From: Cryptomeria japonica
Lineage: Eukaryota; Streptophyta; Pinopsida; Cupressales; Cupressaceae
Assembly (NCBI RefSeq): GCF_030272615.1
Contig: NC_081412.1
Coordinates: 99,075,796 to 99,139,795, forward strand
Length of the DNA: 64,000 bases
Direction of reading: 5' to 3'
Shown: positions 1 to 10,330 of the stretch, in pieces
How the letters are laid out: every line of letters starts with the position of its first letter
How positions within the stretch are numbered: the stretch's first letter is position 1
Notes under the pieces: generated by a model
Seen by the model: only the letters and a program-made list of their open reading frames with translations
The model's database searches: none
Told to the model about the DNA's origin: nothing
Made by a program: the position numbers and the translations under genes

Positions 1-266
1 TATCTAGGAAAAGAGGATTCTAAAAAGATGATCAATATTTGCACATTATTACCCCAAAGGGAAATTTTAACCATAAAAAGAAGAGATGTATGAAATCACT
101 CTTGCCCCCATAGGAACAAGAGATAACATAGAAAAATTAGGCTATTATGTTGCTTCAAAAAAAAATATGATTGCACTTGAAATTGTACCATCATGAATGA
201 CAATGAGCCCCCAATAAATGAGCTACCAATGTCACATAATGATGAGCAACATAATAGCCATTAATG

Positions 267-887
267 TTATTTAAAGACATGATAGATTGAATGAGGTATT
301 TGAATATGACATGCTGAATGCTCAACTATAAGTGAGATCAAAAACATGTATAAAGTGATAAAAATTGAAGAGGAAAAGTTACAAGAAATCTTAGAAGAGG
401 GATGAGTGTAATTTATTAGAGCCTTATCCCTGGAGGAAAGGACTTTATGATGAATAGGAAATAAAGATTCATAATTGGATTTAGAAATTTGAGGGGATTC
501 ATAAAGATATTTGTTCATCACCAAGATTTCCTTATGAGGGAAATGAGAGTTGATAGAAGTAGAAGATGATTTAGATGAAGTGAGATCATCATCACTACTA
601 AATATAGCATTCACATTGGGAGATGGTCTTTTAGATGCTTTGGTGGGCTTAGAAAGATTATATCCAAGTCCAAATGAATATTCATGCATGTTATGTTCTA
701 AAGGAACTTTAATTCCTTGTTCATTTGCGCCACAACCATTTCCACTATAGCCACTCTTAGCCAAAATATGAAAACCACAACCATAACGATTAGCCATTTC
801 AGAAAGAAAAGGTGGTTTTTCATAAGACAGAATCAAATTCTTCAGAATTAGAGGTGTGAGGAGAAGAAGTTTGAGAAGCAGCCACAA
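267..887 (-). pseudogene. G-patch-like continuation of the retroelement polyprotein
   Basis: This frame overlaps the end of the protease ORF by about 68 bases and continues the polyprotein. A Gly-rich stretch (G-F-H-I...G-Y-S-G-N-G-C-G..E-Q-G-I) near residues 37-62 matches the pattern of retroelement G-patch domains, which lie just after the protease in several plant Ty3 elements and in some retroviruses and bind RNA. One conserved Gly appears replaced (N-G-C-G where G-x-G-L-G is usual). A Ser/Asp-rich tail follows. The first 25 or so residues before the G-patch come from reading out of frame and are probably not meaningful. No reverse transcriptase follows. Confidence 0.6.
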
Positions 888-3492
888 AATTATTGCTCAT
901 AGGTTCAGGTAAGACTGATTGATCTCTAGTTTCTTCCTTCTTTTTAACCTTAAGCTCTCTAGGAGGAACCCTATACTCACCTACAAAGGTGGGATTGAAA
1001 TCAAGAGATCCCCAATCATCTTCTGCGAGAACCTTCTCAGGATCAAAAGCCTTTTCATGTGTAGATTCAAGTTGAGAAGAATCTTCTTCAGGAACTTCAG
1101 ACTCGTCCAAAGAATTTTGATTATCAGAGGGTGATGATTCATCCATAGGTATCTTGTTTAACGAGTCATCGCTAGAAGAGGAACGCTTAGAAGAACTCCC
1201 TTTGGAAGTAGATGTTTGCAAACAAGATTGAAAATTAGTATCACCTATCAAGGTATATGTCTTATTATTATAAATGAATTTAACTTGTTTATGCAATGTA
1301 GAGGGGACAACTTGCATACTGTGAATCCAAGGTCTCCCTAATAACAAGTTGTATGTTAGATTTCCCGACATAACATGGATAGGAGTAGGCAAAGTAACAG
1401 GTCCCACTGTGATGGGTAAGGTGATAATACCTAATGAAGACTTAGCCACATTATCAAAGCCTCGAATGGGATGAGAGTCAGGCTCAATAAGGGATGTATC
1501 CACATTCATCTTATGCAATAGATTAATGCTACACACATTAAGGCCAGAACCATTATCTACCAGTGTTCGTCTTATAGCAGTGTCATTTATGATAACCACA
1601 ATCATCAAGGGATCATATTGATGTTGAATTTCACTAGTAGGCAACTCATCTTGAGTAAACACAATTTGAGCTTTAGGATTCATCACAGAGTTAACCAAAG
1701 ACACTATATTACTAGATGTATTAGGTGGAGGAACATTCAAATCTTTCAAGGCATCTTGTAACATTCCATGATGAGCGGAAGAAGTTTGGATCAAATCCCA
1801 AAGGGATATCTTAGCAGGAGTAGTTTTAAGTTGTTCTATGAGATCATAGTCCTTACTAAGAATTTGTGAAATATGAGGAGCTTGTAGAAGAATTGGTTGA
1901 GGATTAGGAAGAGACACTGGAGTAACAGGAGGAAGATTAGGCTGCCTATTATTTCTAGTATTATAGGTATGAGCAACCGCATGATAACTCTCTCTAGTCA
2001 GTTGCTTAACATACTCATAAGGGCTCTTAGTAGAATAACCTCCTTGCATAGTAATAATAGGTTTCTTAGGAGTGCAAAAAGAATCATTAGCATAACCACC
2101 TTGAACCACTAAGATAGGCTTATTTAAAGGTTGAGAATTTTGAGAAGGACAAACACCTTGGACAGTAAAGAGAGGTTTATTAGGTGTTTCATTCACATGT
2201 ATCAAATTGATTGAGGATGGTTTAGAGGAATGAACAAAAGTGTTGGAAGAATTATTGATAGTCTTCTCTTGCACTAAAATCTCATCACGGATTAAATCAA
2301 TTTTAGGAGAGAGACAAGGGGTAGGCATTGATGTTCTAGTAGGAAGAGTAATACTAGGAAAGGTTATATCATCCTTTATCATCAAAGGATCTACATGGGG
2401 AATAAACTCTCTAGGAGAAGGGTCAACATTACTCTCTAAAGTCTCACTTTTGAGAGGAAGATCTTTGAAAGAGATGTTAACAATCTTGCTTTGAACTAGG
2501 GTTTCCTTATGAGTAAAACCAAGTTGAGGAGAGGGAGATGCTTTATTTTTAGAGGGAGAATGATTGAGATTCAAGGAAGGTGAGAAACTATCAAGGAAGT
2601 TTTCAATCTTGATTTCATCCCCTTTCGCTAGGGTTCTCTCATGGAGAAGAGAATAATCTACACCTTCTTCTAATGGTTCATCCCAAATAGTGAAGTTGTT
2701 GAAAAGAATGTTTGAAGTATTGTCAATTTCGGGAGAGGAGATAACATTGTTTATTAATTCCTCATCCTTAGGAGGGAGAGGATCAATAGATGTGTTAAAC
2801 TCATCCTCTTTCCTCAAAATATGTTCAATATTATCTTTAGGGGAGAGAGAATTAAGGAAATTGCTTATTATTTCATCTTCTTTCTCTAAGGGATGCTTAT
2901 AGGTAAGACAAACTTTAGGAGAAGGGTAAGCATTTATCATTAATTCATCATCTCTAGTGGGAATTTTGTTGGAAAAGGAAATGCCATCACTAGGAAATGT
3001 AGGGATAATGTCATCTTCTTGCACAAAAGGATCCTCATGAAGGGAGTTTTTTTTAGGAGGAACATGAACATATTTCTCCAAAGATTCATGCTTAGGAAGG
3101 AGATCTTTGAAGGAAGTGTTCATAACCTCTTGTTGCACTAACATGCCCCCATTGGAAGGACCAACTTTAGGAGAAAATAAGTCAATGTCCATCAATACCT
3201 TTTCACTTAGAGAGGCATCATGTAGGGAAGGTGAAGTAACATTAAGAAAGGTGTTTATGATATCATTCTCTTCCTCTAGGATAGCTAAATAGGAAGGGCA
3301 CATTTTAGGAGAATTGTCAAGATCACTCTTAAAGTCTTCATCCTTAGAGCATGGGAGAGTCTCAAAGGGATTGGTAGCAACTCTTTTAGGCACTAAAATG
3401 TTGTTATAGATGGGGGGAGGTTCTTTAGGAGAAAGAAAAATTGAAACAAGGGAAGCTAACCCATTATCACATCTATGAAATGAATGCATCAT
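820..3492 (-). CDS. Retroelement polyprotein: repeat-rich N-terminus plus aspartic protease
   Basis: An 890-codon open frame. Residues 1-500 are acidic, Ser/Pro/Lys-rich and built of degenerate repeats around 'SPK...L..EDEI'. One unit of about 60 residues occurs twice and can be recognised by its shared 'SFKDL' core. Three copies of a 'KPI..VQGGY' motif follow near residues 440-500. A retropepsin domain lies at about 610-740, with active-site D-N-G-S-G at 646-650 (family usual D-T/S-G) and a C-terminal 'LLGRPWIH' flap/dimer-type motif. The end is Ser/Asp/Glu-rich. I see no capsid-type gag domain and no zinc knuckle. The frame stops at 820, where a neighbouring frame takes over with the G-patch segment, which suggests a one-base shift. 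The predicted role is a structural protein and protease of the element. It is unusually open for a retroelement relic. Confidence 0.75.
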   Translation of the reverse strand: MMHSFHRCDNGLASLVSIFLSPKEPPPIYNNILVPKRVATNPFETLPCSKDEDFKSDLDNSPKMCPSYLAILEEENDIINTFLNVTSPSLHDASLSEKVLMDIDLFSPKVGPSNGGMLVQQEVMNTSFKDLLPKHESLEKYVHVPPKKNSLHEDPFVQEDDIIPTFPSDGISFSNKIPTRDDELMINAYPSPKVCLTYKHPLEKEDEIISNFLNSLSPKDNIEHILRKEDEFNTSIDPLPPKDEELINNVISSPEIDNTSNILFNNFTIWDEPLEEGVDYSLLHERTLAKGDEIKIENFLDSFSPSLNLNHSPSKNKASPSPQLGFTHKETLVQSKIVNISFKDLPLKSETLESNVDPSPREFIPHVDPLMIKDDITFPSITLPTRTSMPTPCLSPKIDLIRDEILVQEKTINNSSNTFVHSSKPSSINLIHVNETPNKPLFTVQGVCPSQNSQPLNKPILVVQGGYANDSFCTPKKPIITMQGGYSTKSPYEYVKQLTRESYHAVAHTYNTRNNRQPNLPPVTPVSLPNPQPILLQAPHISQILSKDYDLIEQLKTTPAKISLWDLIQTSSAHHGMLQDALKDLNVPPPNTSSNIVSLVNSVMNPKAQIVFTQDELPTSEIQHQYDPLMIVVIINDTAIRRTLVDNGSGLNVCSINLLHKMNVDTSLIEPDSHPIRGFDNVAKSSLGIITLPITVGPVTLPTPIHVMSGNLTYNLLLGRPWIHSMQVVPSTLHKQVKFIYNNKTYTLIGDTNFQSCLQTSTSKGSSSKRSSSSDDSLNKIPMDESSPSDNQNSLDESEVPEEDSSQLESTHEKAFDPEKVLAEDDWGSLDFNPTFVGEYRVPPRELKVKKKEETRDQSVLPEPMSNNFVAASQTSSPHTSNSEEFDSVL

Positions 3493-3814
3493 GACAACAA
3501 TTTTCTTCTTTCAAATGATAACACATGCAAAATAGAAGGAAATGTTTAATTTTAACCAATGCAAGCACTTAGAATGTAGATTTAGAAAATGAAATTTATG
3601 ATTCAAATGAGTTCCTAAATCAGATTTAAAATTATTGATCCCAATTAAGCTATCCACAAGTTCAACTTTGAATTGAAAAGTTAAGGTTTTAGCAAAAATT
3701 TCCTCTAGATTTTTGAATCTTGCAAGAAATTAAAACTTGTAAATACAAATTTGATTTGGAAATAGCATAAACACTCAAATTTGAAAACATAAATCAGAAT
3801 TAGAGAAGATTGGA

Positions 3815-3833
3815 GTTCACGTCGGGTTCACCA
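3815..3833 (-). other. Candidate primer binding site next to the 5' LTR
   Basis: Read on the minus strand, the bases just past the LTR start with TGG (complement of a tRNA 3' CCA) and continue GTGAACCCGACGTGAA. Position and the TGG start fit a tRNA primer site. I could not assign the tRNA with confidence. Confidence 0.5.
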
Positions 3834-3836
3834 AAA

Positions 3837-5474
3837 TGTGTGGGGGAAAAAGTGACACTAAGCAAACATGCCCTAATCTCACTTTCAATCACACATTTGT
3901 GGAATACGAAAGAGCCTAGAGGTATCACACAATTGGCTACTTCTTCTTGTGAAAAAGAGAGCCACGGGCTACCTATTAGGATTTCTATTCCTTTGTTGTA
4001 ATTGAAAGATAAAATGATGCAAGTTCAATTCCTAACCCCAAAATGCAAGTATGAACTAATGACAAGATTGCAGAATTGAACTTAAACAATGGAAAGCTGT
4101 AAATACAAGGATAAGACAAGAATGCAAATGCGTACCCGGAGTTAAAATCTGACTGAAAATGTTCGGGACGGGGGCGCGGGCGCCACTGTCCTGATTCTGC
4201 CCCTGAAACTGCTCCAGAAACTGTTGTTTTGCACTCTGGAAAAAGCTGTCAAAAATGCTGAAAATGCTGTCTGTCAGGAGGACCAGGGCGCCCAGCGCCC
4301 CTGTCCTGGCAGGACCAGGGTGCCCCATGCCCCTGTCCTGGTCTTTTGCTCTGCAATTTGGTGTGGAGTGCTATCTTGACCTGCTTTTCCCGGATCTGTC
4401 ACCTGCGGCGTCGTCCGAGTCCCGAAACCTGCACTTATATCTGAAAAGGGTATGGGTGGCTATATAGGGTTTTGCCTTAGTCAAACCCCCACTTCGGTGA
4501 TTTCCACCTCCATGAATAGCCAAGTTGTATTGTAAAATGTATTGTGTGTGCAGACCTAGTGTGTGTGCAAGGTCCTTAAATGCAAGAAAGCAAACTAGAG
4601 CAACCTAGAAAGTAAACCCTAATTGCTTGTAAATGATAATGTAAATGCTCTAAATCAAGATGCAAAGTGATCTAAAGCATGAATAAAGGATATATTGAAG
4701 CTTATGAAAAGACATGAAAACAACATGAAATCATACCCAACCCTTAAGGGAGGAGTACAAGCCAATCTTCAGTCGGTAATCTCCTATTGTTCTTCAATGT
4801 CTCCCAAGCCCTAAATGAATGAAATTGATGAATGCTTGATGGATGGATGTTGAATGTTATTGAAGTCTTCAAAGATCTGCTCTTTCGCTGCATAGAAGGT
4901 CCTTGAAAGCCAAAATTCCGATCCTTTCTAATGAAGAAAGAGAGCTCTTATATATGAAACCCTAGGTCTTAATTTCAACTTTTGGCCGACCTAGAGATTG
5001 AATCTCCCGCCAATTTCTTGGGGTTAAGCTTTATTTTATGATTGGATCGTGCTCCTAAAATTTCGGGAAAAATGTCTAGGACCATGTGCACGCCGGGCGC
5101 CATGGTCCCGACAACTTTTCACCAAATTTTCAGGGTCGTCGGATATGATGATTTTAGAGCGAATCTCGAAGTTACAGCTGATTTCGAGATGTTTTGACCC
5201 CCGAAATCAAGCCCCCAAGTTCAAAATAGGACCTAATTAGGGTTTTTGATTAAATGATGTATTGGAAGAATAAAATGAAAAAGGCACACTTTAATGAAAG
5301 GGCCCAACCTTATGATGTGGAAGATGATGAAATAGAACCTTAGACCTAATTAATTTAATTAATTAAGTGCTAAAGGGGAAATGCAATGCAAAATGCAAAA
5401 TGCGCCAAGGCGGGTGCTAAACTAGGTGTGAAATTGTACCACCCTAGCAAGTGCGTACAATTTATGATGCTACA
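3837..5474 (-). repeat. 5' LTR of the Ty3-like element (about 1.64 kb)
   Basis: It starts TGTGTGGGGG and ends TGATGCTACA on the plus strand, giving TG...CA boundaries. The left edge is fixed by the primer site. The right edge is chosen by similarity to the end of the solo LTR at 27,860 (caattt-atga-gct-aca pattern). It contains a GC-rich 'gcgcccctgtcctg' tract near 4,150-4,330 and a 'gccttagtcaaaccccc' tract near 4,475 that recurs in the solo LTR (22,165/27,200) and in the relic at 9,620. A TATA-like ttatatatg near 4,948 could serve the minus-strand promoter. With only one copy in the window, the right edge is approximate. Confidence 0.65.
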
Positions 5475-5861
5475 CAAACATGATTCATCGAATGAATAAT
5501 CATACAAAATACTTCATTGGATAAATGTCCTCAAAATCATACAAAATCTTAAGTGCAATTTCCAATGTGATAACGGTTCCTTGTTCCTCGATCTTTGTAA
5601 CATGTTTCCCATATGTGTCTAGGTTCAATGAATCTGGTAACACGTTTCACTTGGTGTGTATCAACTCGGTATACCATCTTTGTTGCTTGGTAGTCATAGA
5701 ACGTTACTCGGTAGACAGCTCGGTGTATACTAAACTCTATGACTTGTAACTTCTATAACCGACTGCTCTGTGCTTATCGACTAAATATTTTGGTAGAAAT
5801 AACCGACTAGAGTATATAGAATGACTTTGGACATAAAACTAATGAAAACTTAGTAAATAGT
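5475..5861. other. Short unassigned spacer
   Basis: This 387-bp stretch lies between the LTR and LINE-A. It repeats words such as 'actcggt', 'gctcggt' and 'cgact' that are common in LTR relics, but shows no boundary, ORF or duplication I could defend. Confidence 0.4.
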
Positions 5862-7403
5862 AACAATAAGTACTCTCTTCAATCCTCCTCCCTTTCTTCT
5901 TTTATCAATTCGGATCTTAGTATTAATGGTTCCCACACATGGAATTATGTCTCTAAATGCAAAGAAAGTATAGCCAAAGGAGTGATCTGGAAAGTTGGTA
6001 ATGGTAGGAAAGTTAAATTCTAGGAGGATCACTGGCTTTTTGATAAACATTTGATAGAAATCAATGTATGGGCCTCCCATGCTCCCTCTTGTATAAGATC
6101 TTTTGGCTCCTTAGTTGCTGAGTACTGGACTGGTAACAAATGGCAGAATATTGAAAGCATCCACCCAAGCCTTTCTAAGCTCAAGATCCATTTGTCTGCG
6201 GTATGGTTGAACAAAGAGGTTGACTCCCTGATTTGGAAACATGATCCCAAAGGTACCCTAACTGTTTCCTCTATGTATTGTGTTATGTCCCCCAATCCTT
6301 TAGGTAATCCCTTCTGGTCTAAAGTCTGGATTAAAGGCCTTACCCCCAAGATCAATTTCTTCTTCTGGACCATCCTCCATAATAAAATCTTGACCCTTGA
6401 CAACCTAAAAAGCAGAGGCTTTTCTTTCCCTAATAGATGTGCTCTATGCCTTCAGGAAGAAGAGTCTGTGGACCACCTTGCCATCCACTGCCCCTTCTCA
6501 GCCTCAGTCTGGGAAAGATTTCTCAAAAGTTTTAGCATTGCCTGGGTGTTTCAAAATACCATCAATGATCTGTTTTCCTCCTGGAACATAAAATGGACTA
6601 ATTATTTTTTGAGATCTTTGTGGCAGCTCTCTCTTCCTCACATCCTATGGGGACTATGGAAAGAAAGAAATAATCAAATCTTCAGGGATGTCTCCCTCAA
6701 TCAGGATATTGTGTTCCGAAAAATCCAATGGGCGATTCAAGAAAATATAGGGATCATTGAGGGTCCTTGTTTTTCGAACAACTCTTTGGAATCAAATATC
6801 TTAAGGGTGTGGAATATGAAGAGTACCGACAATCCTAACCTCAACCATAATAAAAGGCTTGAAGCCAAATGGTAAACCCCCCCTCATGGTTGGCTCAAAC
6901 TTAATTTTGACGATGTTGCCAATGGTAACCTGGGTCCTTCATGTCATGGAGTTGTTCTAAGAGATGACAAAGGAATGTGCAAGGAAATGGTTGTTGTCAC
7001 TATTGGAATCCAAACTAACCATAAAGTTGAAGCTATGGTAACTCTCCAAGGTATCCTCCTAGCTAAAAAATGGAATTGTCCCTACCTATGGATTGAAGGG
7101 GACTCAAACAATATTATAAATTGTCTTAAGGGGGTCTTAAAACCTTCATGGTCGATCTACAACATAATCATCTTTGCTATAGACCTTATTAGCACCTTCA
7201 AAAAAAGCTACATTTCCCACATTTACCGGGAGGCCAATGGCTCTACTGACTGGGCTACCAATGCGGCGGTTAACAAGGAAGCAATTACCATGTGGATGGG
7301 AGAACAAGGACTCCCCGAAGATGTCAAGAAAATCATTTGCTATGATCATTATAGAAGTACTCCAAAAATACTTGATGGACAGAATAATTATGAAAAGAAC
7401 TGA
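5862..7403 (+). pseudogene. LINE-A ORF2 C-terminal part: zf-RVT plus RNase H
   Basis: One frame runs through with two stops, a TAG at 6,021-6,023 (where the family has Trp, in the conserved 'F-W-x-D-x-W' stretch) and a TAA at 6,873-6,875. The zf-RVT part (about 6,310-6,520) shows 'PKINFFFW' and the Cys/His pair cluster C-A-L-C...D-H-L..H-C. The RNase H part (6,885-7,300) keeps all four acidic positions: D in 'NFDD', E in 'KVEAM', D in 'IEGDS' and D in 'STDWATN'. In a live element it would remove RNA from the cDNA hybrid. Endonuclease and reverse transcriptase domains are missing. Confidence 0.85.
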
Positions 7404-7560
7404 CTTGAGTACTTTGAGTTATTATAATAATGAGAGACTCATTCATTATAATACCAATGCCATTAGTTCCCATGCTTTCTGGGTTACTTTGATAGTTCTG
7501 AAAAGCTCACTAGCTAATTTGCTCTGCAAGTTTCAAAATTTGGTGTTGAACAGCGACAAT

Positions 7561-9266
7561 ATGGGTGGTAATAGGAGGCGATATGAACCAAGTAGCTGTA
7601 AAGAATGGAAACATAAGGAGGAGGTTTGGGGTATTTTGCAGAAGGGTGGCTTCTCAAAATTCATGGAGAGACTCCATGGTTGAGATGGCATGGTCACCAG
7701 TTTTTTTGGTAAAAATTAGAAAAAGGGCATGTTGAAAATGGGAGACCAAACTGTAGAAATTGATGAAGATTTAATTGCTCAAGCTATGGGCCTCACAAGA
7801 GAAGGGTGCAACTTCTACAGAGATAGGAAAGTCAGTAGGGAAGCTATTGAAAGATACCCAGATACCAAGAAGGAGAAAAAATGACTGGTAAAGTTGAGCA
7901 AAACCTACTACTCGCCTAGGGCTTTTGCCAAACCCTGGCGGGAGGTCCTCTTTGTTTTAATGCGTTATATCACTCTAGATGGTAGGTTCACAAAAGTTTA
8001 CGGTTATCACTTTGTTCTGCTGAATCACTTTAGGCACAATGATAAGGTTAACTTCCCTTACTTTCTGCTCTGTTCAATGAATGTGTCCCTTAAGGCCTAC
8101 AAAGAGAACCCACGGGGTGACACTACCATGCATCAAGGCCTTATGGTCCTAATTTATGACCATCTTAAGGCACACCAAATTGCTCGGATGCGGCCCTCTA
8201 TGGATTCTGAGGATGAGGGGTTTGACCCTGCCTTCTCAGAGGAAGAGGAGTCTGAAAGTGACCCTTCGACTGACACTGAGGACAACATAGATGTCTCGAA
8301 TTATCAAAGTGGGAAGAAGAGGAAATACATCAAAACTAGACCTTCATCCTCTAAGGGCAAAAAGCCTAAAGGTAGACCCCTGATTAGCATTTCTTCGGAA
8401 GAGGAGACTTTGGATGACTCTGAGGAGGAGAACCCTCAAGGGCTGCTGAAGAAGAAGACAAAAGCTCACACCTAGACCAGGAAAATGCACAAGAAGAAAG
8501 AGGAGGTTGTTAAGGAATCGGAAGCCCACAAGCAGGTAAGGGCCCTGGAAGCTGATCAGAATCTAGAAAAGGAGACCATGGAAGAGGCTCTTAGGGCTGT
8601 TGACACAACTACCACCTAGCACATCTCTAAAGAGGAAAAGGCAACCCATGGAAAAGTTGACACCCCCTCTAACCCTCCCCCCGAGGGTTTGCAAGGTTTC
8701 ATGGAAACTATGGAGTGGCTTATTAATGGTTACAAGAAAGCTGTGGACGAAAACAAAAAACTTTGTAACAAAATCTTGATCCTGGAAACCATCAATACTG
8801 GGGAAGGGAAGACCATGGCCAACTACATAGAGGACTTGAAAAGTACCATTGCCAAAGCCAAAGACATAAGAGATGCTTTCAACCCCAGGTTTGAAAAATT
8901 GAGAAGGATTTGCTGGAAAGGAAAAATCTTGCTGACACTAATGACCACACTCTCTTGGAAACTATTAGCAAAATTGGTAAAATTGAGGAGTGTCTGAAGA
9001 ACATTGTTGAACAAAGCCTAAGCATCCTGAAGATTTCAGCCAACAACACCAACACTCTCATCAGCAAACTGGATGAAGAAAAGGAAATCCTGGACATTGA
9101 CCTGGAAACTGAAGGAACAGTGGAAGCTCAAGGCCCCAGAACCCGTACCAGAGGCAAAAAGGACAAAAAACCTAACAAGGATCTAGAAGACCTTAAAGAT
9201 GTCGGGGCCACTTACGAAAAGCTAGTGATAAAGGTGGAGGACTTGTTGAAGAAAATTATTGTGTAG
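7561..9266 (+). pseudogene. LINE-A downstream ORF (ORF3), unknown protein with coiled coil
   Basis: A single frame from the ATG at 7,561 can be followed to about 8,990 through five stops (7,681, 7,717, 7,882, 8,473, 8,617), then shifts frame near 8,910-8,997 and ends at 9,266. The first ~280 codons look globular and rich in aromatic residues, with 'EIDEDLIAQAMGL' and a 'LDGRFTKVYGYHF' stretch. A strongly acidic Ser/Glu linker follows (about 8,205-8,460) with a basic Lys-rich part, then a helical, probably coiled-coil end (8,690-9,266). I do not recognise the family and it has no retroelement enzyme motif. At least two of the stops look like former Trp codons. It may be a gag-like or nucleic-acid-binding protein, or an unrelated fragment abutting the LINE. 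Confidence 0.55.
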
Positions 9267-9436
9267 CGCCTTCTTTGTTTCTTTGTTGTTGTTTGTTTTT
9301 CTATCCTTTCGATTCACTGGCTTTTTTGCCAGTCTTTTTGTATGTGGTTCTTAAGCACTAATCTTTTTGGTGTCTTATCTTAATATCCTTTGTTTAAGGT
9401 TTTGGGTCCTGAAAACCTGCTTTTTTAATTAATCAG

Positions 9437-10330
9437 AACTTGACAGTAAATGTTGTAGCTCTCTACCAAGAACACTAACATGTCGTAGAAATGTCTTCAC
9501 TTCACATTGTCATCTAGTTGCTAATCACACCAAAAGGTTCCAAAATGCATGGCTCTAGACCTAAAGTCCACCTAACCTGCACAAATAGAAAAACAAGAAA
9601 TTTTTTGGCAGTTTTTAAGGGTTTGCCTCAATCAAACCCCCATTTTGGTCTTTCAACTTTCATGGGAAACCAAGATGGAAAATAGATAAAAGAGTGTGTA
9701 GTTTTAAATCTTAAGTGTATCAATTATTAAAATGGTGTTAACCTTGGTCAATGGGAAAACCACCATTGCATGTAAATAAAAAAAAATAACATTTTTTTAT
9801 CTCTACACCAAAGAGATTACCTTACACAAGAATAGCAAGCGTAGAAATAGACAAGGAAAAAGAAACAAGTTACCAACAATAGAGATATTTCCAATGGATG
9901 TGAAAGATATGACTATTAATGCCTTCATTTGATAATCCCAAAATAATAAGAAGAGAAAAGAACACAAAAATGGAGCACCAGGAGAGTGATTGAAATGGCT
10001 AGAAATATTTGAACATAGTTTTTCCAAGGGAGAGAGAGCTGATTGAATGAAAAAGATCAAAAATTCCCTCCAAAATGGCAAAACCATATGTTTTCTTTGC
10101 TGAAACAAGAGAGAAAGATGTTAATTTCTCTTCCAAGCTTTACTACATGCATAATGAGAAATCCACACAGAAAGTACTTTTTTGAATCTCAGGAATCTTT
10201 GGGATGTGAGCACATCATGTGAATATCTATGTATTGTGCTACCATTCAAAATAATTTTGCTAAAATTTTGTGTGTATTTTTGGTATGACATGAAATAGAT
10301 TGTGATCTTCAAGTGTGAGCAAAAATATTT
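9437..10330. repeat. LTR relic related to the 3,837 and 21,640 LTRs
   Basis: Near 9,570-9,680 the order 'acctgcac-aaatag-aaaa', then 'gggtttgcctcaatcaaaccccc' and 'attttgg', matches the same order in the LTR at 3,837-5,474 and in the solo LTR at 21,640-27,860. The rest is AT-rich and diverged. Ends are not defined. Confidence 0.45.

Larger units (their letters stand above)
1..5474 (-). mobile_element. Ty3/gypsy-like LTR retroelement, 5' part, cut by window start
   Basis: On the minus strand the order is 5' LTR (3,837-5,474), a TGG-starting primer-site candidate, a leader of about 320 bp, a long ORF ending in an aspartic protease (3,492-820), then a G-patch-like segment (887-267). This order fits plant Ty3/gypsy elements. 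No reverse transcriptase is visible before the window edge, and 1-266 shows no coding signal. The second LTR is outside, so no target duplication can be checked. The protease and the GRPWIH-type motif after it place it in the plant gypsy group; the exact lineage is not determined. Confidence 0.8.
5862..9436 (+). mobile_element. LINE-A: 5'-truncated L1-type retrotransposon with an extra 3' ORF
   Basis: Only the 3' end of ORF2 (zf-RVT and RNase H) remains, followed by a separate coding region (7,561-9,266) and an AT-rich 3' tail ending near 9,436. 5' truncation is typical of LINEs. No clean target-site duplication is seen, so both edges are approximate, and the claim that the 3' ORF belongs to the LINE rests on position alone. 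Confidence 0.65.

Noticed and set aside
6029-6403. 124-codon minus-strand ORF inside LINE-A
   Set aside because: Antisense shadow of the zf-RVT coding frame on the plus strand.
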